A stretch of 38,888 nucleotides of DNA from Candidatus Aenigmatarchaeota archaeon (GTDB taxonomy: Archaea > Aenigmatarchaeota > Aenigmatarchaeia > CG10238-14), in assembly GCA_017610225.1 (NCBI GenBank), contig JAFCCM010000026.1:1-38888 (forward strand), given 5' to 3'. Every line of letters begins with the position of its first letter. The stretch's first letter is position 1. The translations under genes and the position numbers were made by a program. Positions 29,987-38,837 of the stretch are shown here, piece after piece. A model generated the notes under the pieces. The model did no database searches, was not told the DNA's origin, and saw only the letters and a program-made list of their open reading frames with translations.

Positions 29987-30659
29987 TTTTTTCTCCCAAT
30001 AATTGAGTTATTTTTAATTGAAATTCATAATCTATAGCAATAGATCTTTCCCAAGGCATTAAATAAAAAATTGGACTAAACCCAAACAAATTTCTTTTTG
30101 GATCCATAAAATTTTCACCTGAATCAAATATTATAGCATCATTATAACAATAAGTTTTATAATGATCTTGTTTTCTTGTACTTCGATAATAATCTTTTGG
30201 AAAAATTGGTTCTAAAAATTTATCATTTCTAATTTTCCAAGACATTTGAATTGGATTTTCATTTTGTTTAACACTAACTACACAATTATATTTATCATTT
30301 TCTTCAAAAATTCTATAAGCATTTTGAATATCTTCAATTTGCCTAAGAGGGCATGTAACTAAAAGAAGTCCAATTGTATCTTCTTTATTAATATCTAAAT
30401 CTATTATTGATTGTCTTATTACATCAATAATTTGATCATATTTATCTTCTCGAAAATGTATTTCAATTCCACATTCTTTTCCAATTTTTAAAATATCTTT
30501 ATTATTTGAAGATAAAATTATTCTATCAAAAACTCCACATATTTTAGCTTGTTCTATAGTATGTGTTATTAGATTTCCTTTTTTAAATAATGACACATTT
30601 TTATTTTTTAATCGAGTTGAACTATCACGAGCTGGTATAAAACATATATTTTTATACAT
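29973..30659 (-). CDS. CMP-acylneuraminate cytidylyltransferase-like protein
   Basis: 228 residues. ICFIPARDSSTRLKNKNV at about 5-22 is the nucleotide-binding start of the NeuA/KdsB group, LLLVTCPLRQIEDIQNAY the D/Q-containing central motif, and the later SVKQNENPIQMSWKI and PKDYYRSTRKQDHYKTYCYNDAI follow NeuA. The enzyme activates a keto-deoxy sugar acid with CTP. It overlaps the aldolases on both sides (8 and 14 bases), a strong sign of one pathway. Phage-encoded CTP synthase at 16859 could supply CTP. Confidence 0.85.
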   Translation of the reverse strand: MYKNICFIPARDSSTRLKNKNVSLFKKGNLITHTIEQAKICGVFDRIILSSNNKDILKIGKECGIEIHFREDKYDQIIDVIRQSIIDLDINKEDTIGLLLVTCPLRQIEDIQNAYRIFEENDKYNCVVSVKQNENPIQMSWKIRNDKFLEPIFPKDYYRSTRKQDHYKTYCYNDAIIFDSGENFMDPKRNLFGFSPIFYLMPWERSIAIDYEFQLKITQLLGEKNAKI

Positions 30660-31626
30660 TTAAAGATTCCTTATATAATTCTTTATTAAAAAATTTTGCA
30701 TCTTTGTCTCTCAGATAGAAAATTGCTTTCAAAATTATATTATCTAAAAATTTTTGAGATATTGCTTTTTGTATATATATAGGATGAATATTGTATTCTG
30801 CGCTTAGATAATATAATAATGAAGATCCCCATCCATATTTTTGTTTTAAAGGATAAAAATCATTTAAAGATAATTCAAAAATTGATTTTGCATCAAATTC
30901 AAAATTTCTTTTATTTAATTCTAGTAAAAGATATTCTGTTTCTGTATTGCCTGGCCCTCGTCCAATCCCAGCAATACATCCATCTATCCAATCAACCCCT
31001 ATATCAATTGCCTCTAAACTATTATCTAATGCTTGACTTTTATTATTATGAGCATGAAAACCTGTTAATCCCGACCAATTTTCTTTTATTGCCTTAAAAG
31101 AATAATTTACTGAATCTTGATTCATTCCGCCCAGAGAATCTGCTAAATACAATATGTTCACTGACCCCCACTTTTTAATTTTTTTTGCGGCATCTTTAAT
31201 TTCCTCATAACTTTTATCTGCTACTTGCATCAAATTAAGAGTTACTAAATATTCTAATTTTTTTAATTCTTCACATAACTCTTCAGCTTTATTAATATCT
31301 TTAAAATGGACGGCGACTCGAACGAAATTTATTGGGGAATCTTTTAAATTTGAAAATGATTTTTTTATTAATTCTTTATTCATACTTGCAGCATTTATCA
31401 TAACTCCAAAATATTTAATTTTGGGTAAAATCAAATTTTTTCTAATAAAATTATCTGTAACATTAGCAAAATTTCCTTCTGGTTTCAATGGATTTCTAAA
31501 TCCAATTTCAACAGCATCAATTCGAGATAATTCCATCGTAAGAAGATATTTATTAACTAATTCTAAATCAAAATTCCAGTTCGTATGATATCCGCCGTCT
31601 CTAAAAGAACAATCAAGAGTTATCAT
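30652..31626 (-). CDS. HMGL-like (DRE-TIM) aldolase
   Basis: 324 residues. TLDCSFRDGGYHTNWNF at about 3-19 is the R-D metal and substrate motif of DRE-TIM metallolyases. DAVEIGFRNPL, NILYLADSLGGMN, GFHAHNNKSQALDNSLEAI (the HAHN metal-binding pair) and GIGRGPGNTETE come in the order seen in 4-hydroxy-2-oxovalerate aldolase and related enzymes. It would join or split pyruvate-derived carbon units. Such proteins also occur in O-antigen clusters together with cytidylyltransferases. AAAAGGAGATATAAAA precedes the ATG. It overlaps the HNH fragment upstream by 14 bases. Confidence 0.87.
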   Translation of the reverse strand: MITLDCSFRDGGYHTNWNFDLELVNKYLLTMELSRIDAVEIGFRNPLKPEGNFANVTDNFIRKNLILPKIKYFGVMINAASMNKELIKKSFSNLKDSPINFVRVAVHFKDINKAEELCEELKKLEYLVTLNLMQVADKSYEEIKDAAKKIKKWGSVNILYLADSLGGMNQDSVNYSFKAIKENWSGLTGFHAHNNKSQALDNSLEAIDIGVDWIDGCIAGIGRGPGNTETEYLLLELNKRNFEFDAKSIFELSLNDFYPLKQKYGWGSSLLYYLSAEYNIHPIYIQKAISQKFLDNIILKAIFYLRDKDAKFFNKELYKESLNV

Positions 31627-32035
31627 TTTTATATCTCCTTTTACATATTAATTTTCTTAAATATCCAGTAGAACATTTAGTTCCCGGTTTATGTCCAATT
31701 AGATAATGACAATTATTTCCTTTTCCAAATCCACATAAAACCCAACCGTTAATTGGATCTAAAATTTGTTCAGGATGAGTTTTCTGAGGATTTTCATGAT
31801 GGACAGATAATTCATCTTTATTTGTATTTCCACAATATTCACATTGTAATTCTCCATATTCTTCAATATTTCTTTTGATAACGTCTTGTCTCCAAATATC
31901 ATAACCTGGAATATTATTTTCATTTTCTTTCAGATATCCAGCATTAATTAAATCTTGTTTCATAATTTGATCTACAGATTTTCCAAAAATAGAACAAGAA
32001 TTTTTACAATGTTCTGAACAGTAGAAATATGAATT
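31613..32035 (-). pseudogene. HNH endonuclease fragment, N-terminal part lost
   Basis: The frame is open from a TGA at 32036-32038 and shows SYFYCSEHCKNSCSIFGKS, then MKQDLINAGYLKENE, CEYCG, ELSVHHENPQK, WVLCGFGKGNNCH and CSTGYLRKLICKRRYK. This is very close to the last 40% of the HNH protein at 18464-19501. The zinc module and NUMOD3 repeats are missing and no start codon stands at the beginning. Translation from the internal ATG at 31963 would give 116 residues with the whole HNH domain, so activity is not excluded. It interrupts the glycosylation operon. Confidence 0.8.
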
Positions 32036-32044
32036 TCACTCATT

Positions 32045-32695
32045 TTAAAATCCACCATTAAAATTTTTATAAATAGTAGGAGTTAATATTTTAAAATTTA
32101 TTCCAAAATCTTTTAAATTTCCTAAAATTTTATTAACAAGTAAATCTTTTTTAATACATATATCTTTTGTAAATGGTATATAATTTTCTTCATAACAGTG
32201 ATGTTGAATTTTACCAGATTTAATATCATTATAATTATGAATAGTATGACCATCCATGCCCACTACGTTAATTTTCGAAATTCCCATTAAATGAAGAATC
32301 ATTATTGCTAAATTTCCTGCTGTTCTAAAATGTCCATAAATCTTCCCTTTTTTATATCCAATAGAAATATCTTCTCTATCTGTATAATTAATTAAAGTAT
32401 ATTTTTTATTTCCAATTATTTCTTTAATAATTTTAATAGATATATTAGAACCTAATAATAGTTTTGAATCTTTATTTATTTTATTAGCAAAAGTTCTAAA
32501 TCTTTTAGTATTTGTATATAAATGATAATCAGGTTTATAAAGATGAGAAATATTATTTATACCTATTGTAACAGGATTATTTTCTTTTATAAATTTATTG
32601 ATTTGTTTTTTATTTTTTTTAATCGATAAACCTGCACATATTACTAATCCTATGCTATCTTTTTTTATATTGATTAAATCTTTTATTGTTTTCAT
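32045..32695 (-). CDS. DUF115/sialyltransferase-like protein
   Basis: 216 residues. GLVICAGLSIKKNKKQINKF at about 16-35 is a glycine-containing nucleotide-binding loop, followed by VTIGINNISHLYKPDYHLYTN and, later, FRTAGNLAIMILHLMGISKINVVGMDG. This layout (a G-x-S loop, then A-x-x-L-x-x-x-G-x-x-x-I-x-x-x-G-x-D) is shared by DUF115 proteins and by GT42-type sialyltransferases, which use CMP-activated nonulosonic acids as donor. That would suit the neighbouring cytidylyltransferase. The assignment rests on pattern, not on clear identity, and the acceptor is unknown. Confidence 0.55.
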   Translation of the reverse strand: MKTIKDLINIKKDSIGLVICAGLSIKKNKKQINKFIKENNPVTIGINNISHLYKPDYHLYTNTKRFRTFANKINKDSKLLLGSNISIKIIKEIIGNKKYTLINYTDREDISIGYKKGKIYGHFRTAGNLAIMILHLMGISKINVVGMDGHTIHNYNDIKSGKIQHHCYEENYIPFTKDICIKKDLLVNKILGNLKDFGINFKILTPTIYKNFNGGF

Positions 32696-32708
32696 TTTAA
32701 ATTTTTCC

Positions 32709-33182
32709 TTATATTTTTATAATTTGACATGGAATTTTTTCAAGTTTTAAAATTAAACAACATGTTATTCTATGATGACCTTCAAATATTTCATATTTAT
32801 TATTATACTTATTTTTAACTATTGGTTTATTTAAGATAATTATTCTTTGATTTAAATCATAACCATTCTTTTTTATATCTTCAAATAAATTAATAAATTT
32901 ATTAATTTTATTTTTAATCCATTTATCATTTCTTCCATATAATTTTTGAAGTTTATAATAATCAGTATTTCGAATATTTTTATTTTGTTCTATATATTGT
33001 TTTAATAATCTATAATGAGGAGAATATTTAATATTAAGAACTTCTTGTTTTGGTCCAATATGTAAAGATTTCCAAAACTTAAAACGGGAAGGATTATATT
33101 GAGCTTTTATAAGATTGATGTTAATATCTTTTTCTGTATAATTATTAGTGTTAATATTTTTTATTAGTTTAGTGAATTTCAT
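32709..33182 (-). CDS. ParB/sulfiredoxin-like domain protein
   Basis: 157 residues. The C-terminal third, IIILNKPIVKNKYNNKYEIF then EGHHRITCCLILKLEKIPCQIIKI, has the G-H-H-R signature and following helix of the ParB/Srx fold, which binds CTP or ATP in known members. The N-terminal part is helical and basic (NDKWIKNKINKFINLFEDIKKNG). No HTH is evident, so it is not a partition ParB. Such domains occur in sugar-modification clusters of phages and bacteria without a clear role. It lies between two glycosyltransferase-like genes, overlapping the upstream one by 4 bases. Confidence 0.65.
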   Translation of the reverse strand: MKFTKLIKNINTNNYTEKDININLIKAQYNPSRFKFWKSLHIGPKQEVLNIKYSPHYRLLKQYIEQNKNIRNTDYYKLQKLYGRNDKWIKNKINKFINLFEDIKKNGYDLNQRIIILNKPIVKNKYNNKYEIFEGHHRITCCLILKLEKIPCQIIKI

Positions 33183-33802
33183 CTGAACATCCTATATGTT
33201 TCTTTAAAATTCATTAAATTTAATTTAATAGGATTTTTCCATAATACATAAGGAAAACTAATTTGATCTCTATTACTATATTTTTCAATTTCATTATACC
33301 ATTGTTTCATAAAATTTCTAATTTCTTTTGTATTTTTTCTAATCAATATACCTGTACTAAAAAGACCAAAATTTTTAGGAAATTCTTCTTTTCTATATTT
33401 TAATACTTGATTTTGAATAATATCTTTATTTCCTATATTTTTATTAATACAAAATTTAGCTTCATCATAAATACAATTTCTTTTAAAATGATCCATTAAA
33501 ACCATATCATGTTTAAGATTTTTTTCTATAAAATTATCAAGATTACATTTAATTGTAAATTTAGCGTCAATAAATAAACACATATCACAATTTAAAAATT
33601 TATCATATCTAATTTTTATTTCTCTTGCCTTTTTTCTTGGATTATTATTTCCATTAACATATATCATTTTCCAATTATTACTATATCTTTTTTTATCAGT
33701 AAAACAAATTAATTCCCAATCCTTATTATAATAAGTTGGTTCATTAAGTTTGTAATCACCAATTAATATTGTATATACAATTTTTTTCATAACTAAATCC
33801 AT
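33179..33802 (-). CDS. DUF616-like glycosyltransferase
   Basis: 207 residues. IVYTILIGDYKLNEP near the start, then WELICFTDKK, NNPRKKAREIKIRYDKFL and DMCLFIDAKFTI follow the DUF616 family, in which the D-A pair acts like the DxD of GT-A enzymes. FGLFSTGILIRKN and RDQISFPYVLW appear later, as in this family. A start at the second Met (33790) is possible; neither site has a strong AGGAG. It begins within the last codons of the preceding glycosyltransferase gene. Donor and acceptor cannot be told. Confidence 0.72.
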   Translation of the reverse strand: MDLVMKKIVYTILIGDYKLNEPTYYNKDWELICFTDKKRYSNNWKMIYVNGNNNPRKKAREIKIRYDKFLNCDMCLFIDAKFTIKCNLDNFIEKNLKHDMVLMDHFKRNCIYDEAKFCINKNIGNKDIIQNQVLKYRKEEFPKNFGLFSTGILIRKNTKEIRNFMKQWYNEIEKYSNRDQISFPYVLWKNPIKLNLMNFKETYRMFR

Positions 33803-34656
33803 TTTTCAATTTCATCGACTGTTTTACTAAAAGTCCATTGTTTAACATCTTCTTGACATTTTAATAATATATCTTTTCGTTTTTTAGGATAATATAAAAA
33901 CCAATCTATAATTTTCGATAATTCTTCTTTATTTTTATATATTGGAATATCTTGAAATATATCTTTTAGACCAGGATTATCATCTGATATACATAAATTA
34001 TTACTACATTTAAAAATATCTAAAATTCTTACAGCAACAAACCCTTCTTTTCTCATATCTTCATGTGCTGCATAAAAAGATAATTTTCCTTGATTAAAAA
34101 ATTCACCTAATTTATTATTTTCAATATATGAACCTTTATAATCAACTTTTTTTATTTGATCTCCTAATTTTTTATCCCAACCATTTCCAACTAAACATAT
34201 TCTATATTTATCTAATTTAATTAAATATTTTATTAATTCAATTCTTTTTGGTTTCTCTGAATTTCCAACAAACATTATATCATATTTAATATTTTTATTT
34301 TGAGAAATAAATTTTTTTGATGATGCACCTAACAATACTGAAAATTCTCTATTTATTTTAAATTTATTTGAAAGAATAAATATATGCTCAAATTGTTTAG
34401 AAAATATTTTCCATTTATCTGAATGAATTAAATCGGGATGAGAATATATCCAACAAAATCTTCGAGGTGCAGTCATAAAATTATCATAAGAATAATTTCC
34501 AAATAAATAAAAATCTAAATCAGGATCTTTTTGAACTATCTCGTATTTTCTTTTTCTAAATTCATTTTCTAAATCTTTCTTAACCCAATAATCCCCACAT
34601 TGGATATGAAAATGTTGTTTTTTTGGATTTAAAGGTGCAATAATTCGTATTTTCAT
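33793..34656 (-). CDS. CgeB-like glycosyltransferase
   Basis: 287 residues from the ATG at 34656 (MKIRIIAPLNPKKQHFHIQ), supported by AAAAAAGGAATATAT; it overlaps the upstream stop (ATGA). FCWIYSHPDLI and FILSNKFK in the first half, and YDIMFVGNSEKPKRIELIK, ICLVGNGWDKKLG, YKGSYIENNKLGEFFNQGKLSFYAAHEDMRKEGFVAVRILDIF in the second, match the CgeB/DUF3880 type of GT-B enzymes, including the Glu of the KEGF region. The gene at 37733 is a more distant relative. Part of the glycosylation operon. Confidence 0.77.
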   Translation of the reverse strand: MKIRIIAPLNPKKQHFHIQCGDYWVKKDLENEFRKRKYEIVQKDPDLDFYLFGNYSYDNFMTAPRRFCWIYSHPDLIHSDKWKIFSKQFEHIFILSNKFKINREFSVLLGASSKKFISQNKNIKYDIMFVGNSEKPKRIELIKYLIKLDKYRICLVGNGWDKKLGDQIKKVDYKGSYIENNKLGEFFNQGKLSFYAAHEDMRKEGFVAVRILDIFKCSNNLCISDDNPGLKDIFQDIPIYKNKEELSKIIDWFLYYPKKRKDILLKCQEDVKQWTFSKTVDEIEKWI

Positions 34657-35168
34657 ATATATTCCTTTTTTAAGATTCTCATGCATATTAAATCATTATA
34701 TTTACCATTTTTATATATATGTTCTTTTTTAATACCTTCTTGTTTAAAACCAATTTCTTCATAAAAATTAATAACTTTAGTATTATTTTTTTTAAAAGTA
34801 TCTAAATATACACTATGTAAATTTAAATGTTTAAAAGCATAATTTAAAATCATAATAATAGCATTTTTTCCGTAACCTTTTCCTCGATATTTTTTATCTA
34901 TAAAAAATCTTCCGAATTCAGCATTTCTATTTCGATTATCTATTTTAGATAAATTAATTGATCCTATTATTCTATTATTATAACCAATTAGACGAATCAT
35001 AAAAAGCAAGTCACCACTTTTTAAATATTTTTCAAACCATGACTGCTGTCCACTATTAGAAAAAGGATATTCATAAAAATATTCATATGATTTATTTCTC
35101 CATTTAACTAAATGATATAAATCTTCTACTTCTAATAATCTTAAATCAATATCTTTATTATTTAACAT
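34653..35168 (-). CDS. GNAT acetyltransferase, RimJ/PseH-like
   Basis: 171 residues. LRLLEVEDLYHLVKWRN at about 9-25, then SINLSKIDNRNRNAEFGRFF and KKYRGKGYGKNAIIMILNYAF, where R-G-x-G-x-G/K is the acetyl-CoA-binding loop. LDTFKKNNTKVINFYEEIGFKQEG closes the fold. Related enzymes in sugar clusters (PseH and others) N-acetylate an amino sugar just made by a DegT-type aminotransferase, and the aminotransferase gene is directly upstream here (11-base overlap). An amino-sugar step in this pathway is therefore likely. Confidence 0.85.
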   Translation of the reverse strand: MLNNKDIDLRLLEVEDLYHLVKWRNKSYEYFYEYPFSNSGQQSWFEKYLKSGDLLFMIRLIGYNNRIIGSINLSKIDNRNRNAEFGRFFIDKKYRGKGYGKNAIIMILNYAFKHLNLHSVYLDTFKKNNTKVINFYEEIGFKQEGIKKEHIYKNGKYNDLICMRILKKEYI

Positions 35169-36282
35169 TTTCTCTCCTTTTCATATAAAAAGAATGAATT
35201 TCTTTAATAACTATATTAACATCTTGATCTGTTAATCCAGGGTGTAAAGGTAATGATAATATTCTTTCAAAATATTTTTCAGCATTTGGTAAACTTGGAA
35301 TATTGTCATAACATTTATATAAATGAATAGGTTTATAATGAACTCCAGTCATAATATCTTTCTTTTTTAAATAAACACTTAAATCATTTCTATTTAAACA
35401 TTTTATACAAAATATATGCCATGATGATTTCGAATTATGAGTATCCATTATTGGTAATATTATTTGATGTAAATCTTTTAAACCTTCAAAATACATATCA
35501 GTAATTTGTTTTCTTCGTAGATTCATTTGGTCTAATTTTTTAAGTTGAACTAAACCTATAGCCGCATTAATATCATTCATATGACATTTTAATCCTATCT
35601 CAGAAACATCATATTCCCACCAATAAGATTTATTTTTATCTGTTCTGTCCCAAGTATTTTTATCAATACCTAACCATCTTAATTTTTTTGCACGCTCATA
35701 TATATTAAAATCATTAGTTGTGATCATTCCTCCATCACCAGTACTTAAATTTTTAACAGCATGAAAACTAAAAACTCCAATATCTCCCAAACTTCCACAT
35801 TTTTGATTATTAAAAATAGATCCACAAGCATGGGCACAATCTTCTATAATTGGAATATCTCCAACAACTTTTTTAAGATGTTCCATGTCGACTGATCTAC
35901 CTGAATAATGTACAGGAATAATAGCTTTAGTTCTTGAAGTAATTTTTCGTTTAACATCTTCAATATCCATTAATAAATTTTCATCTGAATCAACAAATAT
36001 AGGTGTAGCTAAATTATAAGCTACTACATGTGCAGTTGAAACAAAAGTAATAGTAGGTACTATTACTTGATCTCCATGATTTATATGTAATAATTTCAAA
36101 GATAAATCCAATGCAGCAGTAGCAGAATTAAGACCAACAGCATATTTAGTTCCTATATATTTCGCAAATTGTTTTTCAAATTCTTCTGTTTTTGGACCTA
36201 AACCAATCCAGCCACTTTCAAAAATAGGTTTTAATGCATTTAATTCTTCATTTCCATAATATGGTTTAAATAAATTAATCAT
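35158..36282 (-). CDS. DegT/DnrJ/EryC1/StrS-family aminotransferase
   Basis: 374 residues from the ATG at 36282 (MINLFKPYYGNEELNALKP), after AAAGGATGGATAAAA. The PLP enzyme pattern is complete: GLNSATAALDLSLKLL (about 56-71), VPTITFVSTAHVV, IPVHYSGRSVDMEHL, IIEDCAHACGSIF (Asp that pairs with PLP nitrogen) and FSFHAVKNLSTGDGGMI with the Schiff-base Lys. SSWHIFCIK and MTGVHYKPIHL finish it. It puts an amino group on a keto nucleotide sugar. Downstream GNAT and upstream methyltransferase genes suggest further tailoring. Confidence 0.94.
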   Translation of the reverse strand: MINLFKPYYGNEELNALKPIFESGWIGLGPKTEEFEKQFAKYIGTKYAVGLNSATAALDLSLKLLHINHGDQVIVPTITFVSTAHVVAYNLATPIFVDSDENLLMDIEDVKRKITSRTKAIIPVHYSGRSVDMEHLKKVVGDIPIIEDCAHACGSIFNNQKCGSLGDIGVFSFHAVKNLSTGDGGMITTNDFNIYERAKKLRWLGIDKNTWDRTDKNKSYWWEYDVSEIGLKCHMNDINAAIGLVQLKKLDQMNLRRKQITDMYFEGLKDLHQIILPIMDTHNSKSSWHIFCIKCLNRNDLSVYLKKKDIMTGVHYKPIHLYKCYDNIPSLPNAEKYFERILSLPLHPGLTDQDVNIVIKEIHSFYMKRRENVK

Positions 36283-36299
36283 TTTTATCCATCCTTTCT

Positions 36300-36590
36300 T
36301 CACTTTCTATTTTTTCTTCTTATTTTATCTTGTTCAAAATCTTTATTTTCTTCCCAAAAATCTTTATCCCAATTTTTCTTATATTCTCTAAGTTTATTTT
36401 CCATTCTTTTCCCCATATCATAAGCAATAATAACTCTTGCTTGAAGTTCTTTTTGAGTTTTGGTATCTTTCACTTCTTCAATAATATCCCAAATTTCTCG
36501 ATGTATTTCACAAATTGTTCTTTTAGGATATGCTATTGTTTTAATACCTTTAAGACATCTTATCATTATTTCATTAATACTTGATGACAT
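36300..36590 (-). CDS. Hypothetical helical protein in the glycosylation operon
   Basis: 96 residues from the ATG at 36590 (MSSSINEIMIRCLKGIK); AAAAAGGAGATAGAAAAT sits before it. All helix-forming and charged, with a strongly basic end (EQDKIRRKNRK). No motif recognised. The AGGAG is inside the end of the FkbM-like gene, so translation is coupled to it. Its stop is 18 bases before the aminotransferase start. Confidence 0.65.
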   Translation of the reverse strand: MSSSINEIMIRCLKGIKTIAYPKRTICEIHREIWDIIEEVKDTKTQKELQARVIIAYDMGKRMENKLREYKKNWDKDFWEENKDFEQDKIRRKNRK

Positions 36591-36595
36591 ATTTT

Positions 36596-37147
36596 CTATC
36601 TCCTTTTTAAACATTTTTTCATTTCTGAAAATATTTCTGTGTTACTTGATTTTAATTTAATAAGAAGTTTTTCATACATTTTTTTATCTTTAAAATCAAT
36701 AGCAAAATGCCATCCTATATAAGATTTATTTATATATTCAATAGTTTTATCTTTAATCATTTTATCTAAAATCTTAAATTCAGCTCCTTCAATATTCATT
36801 TTTAATATTATATAATCATTTTTATTAAATGTATTTTGAATCCATTTACTAAGATCAATGCATTGTACTTTAATGGGATGTTCTTTATTCATATTACCTG
36901 TTTTTTTACCTTTGAATAAACTATTTCCATCTGAATGTTCAGCTAAATAAAGATTCACTTCACCATCAAAAATCCAAACTGCTTGTTTAAATTTAATAAT
37001 ATCTTTTTCTTCTTTATATTTTTCAAATAAATAAGGAACAGGTTCAAAACTATAAAACATAAAATCTGATGTATAATCTTTTGATTTTTTAAAAAGTTTA
37101 ATAGATTCTCCGACATGACCACCACAATCAATAAATATTTTTTTCAT
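36596..37147 (-). CDS. FkbM-family methyltransferase
   Basis: 183 residues. IFIDCGGHVGESIKLFKKSK at the N terminus is the SAM-binding D-x-G-x-x-x-G loop, FYSFEPVPYLFEKYK holds the motif-II acidic residue, and IILKMNIEGAEFKILDKM is the FkbM signature (K-x-D-I/N-E-G-x-E). The family O-methylates sugars or other hydroxyl groups. In the operon it follows a second methyltransferase gene and precedes the aminotransferase. Shorter than most FkbM proteins (about 230-280) but the catalytic core is complete. Confidence 0.87.
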   Translation of the reverse strand: MKKIFIDCGGHVGESIKLFKKSKDYTSDFMFYSFEPVPYLFEKYKEEKDIIKFKQAVWIFDGEVNLYLAEHSDGNSLFKGKKTGNMNKEHPIKVQCIDLSKWIQNTFNKNDYIILKMNIEGAEFKILDKMIKDKTIEYINKSYIGWHFAIDFKDKKMYEKLLIKLKSSNTEIFSEMKKCLKRR

Positions 37148-37160
37148 AATTTATTTCCTT

Positions 37161-37736
37161 TTATTTAATTGCTTTACACCATAAATCATTTGTAGGTATA
37201 TTATTTAATATTATTCCTAAATCTTCCCCACCATTTTTTAAATGAGGCATTGTTTTTGAAGTTCTTAATGAAACTTTTTCACAATCTATAACTTTAAATC
37301 CAGCATATTCAACAGCTTTAATTAATAATCCTTTTGTGAATAAATTTCTATTTTTATAACCTTCTCCTCTAGTTTGTTTACCAAAAATTCCTCTCAAATA
37401 ACCCTTCTTTTTTAATGATAATATGTCTTTTAGTTTTTCTTCATCTGAAATATTTAAATATCTTTTTAAATAATATTCAGCATCGGGACAACGAATAATT
37501 AATATTCCTCCTACTTTTAATAACTTATACCATCTTTTTAAAGCTGTAATAAAATCTTCAGGTTTGATATGTTCTATAGCATGACTTGTATAAATTTCAT
37601 CAATAGATTTTTCTTTAAAAGATTTTAATATAATCATATCATCAATTATATCTGATTTTCTATATTTATCAATATTTATCCAACCTTTAATATTATTATT
37701 TCCACAACCCAAATGTAATTTAATTTTTTCACTCAT
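37161..37736 (-). CDS. SAM-dependent methyltransferase, class I
   Basis: 191 residues. IKLHLGCGNNNIKGWINID at about 5-23 is the SAM-binding start (LGCG) of the group of small methyltransferases common in lipopolysaccharide clusters. IDEIYTSHAIEHIKPED (about 45-61) and WYKLLKVGGILIIRCPD follow the usual order, with the H-x-x-E-H motif. The substrate is likely a sugar or lipid-linked sugar; alternatives cannot be excluded. It overlaps the preceding glycosyltransferase stop by 4 bases. Confidence 0.87.
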   Translation of the reverse strand: MSEKIKLHLGCGNNNIKGWINIDKYRKSDIIDDMIILKSFKEKSIDEIYTSHAIEHIKPEDFITALKRWYKLLKVGGILIIRCPDAEYYLKRYLNISDEEKLKDILSLKKKGYLRGIFGKQTRGEGYKNRNLFTKGLLIKAVEYAGFKVIDCEKVSLRTSKTMPHLKNGGEDLGIILNNIPTNDLWCKAIK

Positions 37737-38605
37737 TTACTCTCCTTTAAAAATCTATGTACTAATTTTTTAAAAGTCCAATTTTGAAGAACTTTTTGTC
37801 GGCCTTTTATTATAGTACTTAATCCTTCATTAGGATATTTTTGATAAAATTTAATCTTATCAATTAAATCTTCTATATTTTTCCATTGAATAATTTCATC
37901 TTTATTAAAAACTTCTTTTAAATTAAAATCAGTTTCAATATAAATTAAACCCATAGATAAGGCATTGGGTAATCGTGTAGATGAATATTTTATTTTTGGT
38001 CGAGTTTCATCATATACCATACCAAAACTAATATTATAATTTTTAGAAAATTCAACTAAATCTTTCCCAAACTTTGGAGAAATATTTCCACCTTTTCCAA
38101 TTACATCAACTTGAATCCCTGACTTATATAACTTATCTATTATCTTTTTTCTATATGATGTTAAAGATCCAATAAATAAAACTGTATTATTTTTTTTATG
38201 TTCAACTAATCGAAATATATTTTCATCTACTGGATGTAAAACCCAATTAATATCAGATCTCCACATTGATGTACCATAAAGAGCTGCTGAATATACTTTA
38301 ACTTTAGGGACAGAATCTAATAATTCATGATGAAATTCAAATCTTTTAAGCATAGCATCACCAAAAAAACAACTAATACTACAATTAGTTTTCTTTTGAA
38401 TTTCTTTAACTTTATTCACAGATATAAAATCATTACAATGTGAATATTTACCTTTACAACTTCCTCCTAAATGTAAATGATCTATTTCTTTTGGAAATTT
38501 ATCTGAATGTATTGAACCTAAAGATAATTCTCCATATTTTCTAAATGCATTTTGCCAAGATAAATTTGTTGTTCCATGATTATTTCTATAATGAATTTTT
38601 AACAT
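37733..38605 (-). CDS. Glycosyltransferase-like protein, CgeB-related
   Basis: 290 residues. The first half is a divergent Rossmann half (HLHLGGSCKGKYSHCNDFISV; CSISCFFGDAMLKRF). The second half resembles the CgeB-type donor domain: NNTVLFIGSLTSYRKKIIDKL, VDVIGKGGNISP, then IKYSSTRLPNALSMGLIYIET and a final WTFKKLVHRFLKE, which is like the tail WTFSKTVDEIEKW of the gene at 33793. The donor-site Glu is not clear, so activity is less certain. It overlaps the small zinc-ribbon gene upstream by 20 bases. Confidence 0.7.
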   Translation of the reverse strand: MLKIHYRNNHGTTNLSWQNAFRKYGELSLGSIHSDKFPKEIDHLHLGGSCKGKYSHCNDFISVNKVKEIQKKTNCSISCFFGDAMLKRFEFHHELLDSVPKVKVYSAALYGTSMWRSDINWVLHPVDENIFRLVEHKKNNTVLFIGSLTSYRKKIIDKLYKSGIQVDVIGKGGNISPKFGKDLVEFSKNYNISFGMVYDETRPKIKYSSTRLPNALSMGLIYIETDFNLKEVFNKDEIIQWKNIEDLIDKIKFYQKYPNEGLSTIIKGRQKVLQNWTFKKLVHRFLKESK

Positions 38606-38837
38606 TAATTAATCCTTTTATTTCAACGCCATCTCTTTTACTGTTAGAGTCATCAATCGACAGGTTAGCTTGAATACATTTAGGACAAGATAGTTTCTCA
38701 GTATCGCCTAAATAAGCCCACTCTTCTTCGGTCGAATATTTTACGACCAGGTCATCGAATGGATCAACTTCTTCTTTCGTCGTATAGATATCTTCGCATG
38801 TTTCACATACCCAAACATTTATTTGTAATATGCTCAT
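38586..38837 (-). CDS. Small zinc-ribbon protein
   Basis: 83 residues. VWVCETCEDIYTTKEE (CxxC at about 11-14) and KLSCPKCIQANL (CxxC at about 51-54) form a zinc ribbon separated by an acidic loop. The start region MSILQINVW has only a weak ribosome binding site. The sequence here and in 38838-38888 is less AT-rich than in the operon, including a small hairpin AGCGAA/TTCGCT at 38866-38885. It may belong to the unit beyond the window edge instead of to the sugar pathway. Confidence 0.65.
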   Translation of the reverse strand: MSILQINVWVCETCEDIYTTKEEVDPFDDLVVKYSTEEEWAYLGDTEKLSCPKCIQANLSIDDSNSKRDGVEIKGLINVKNSL

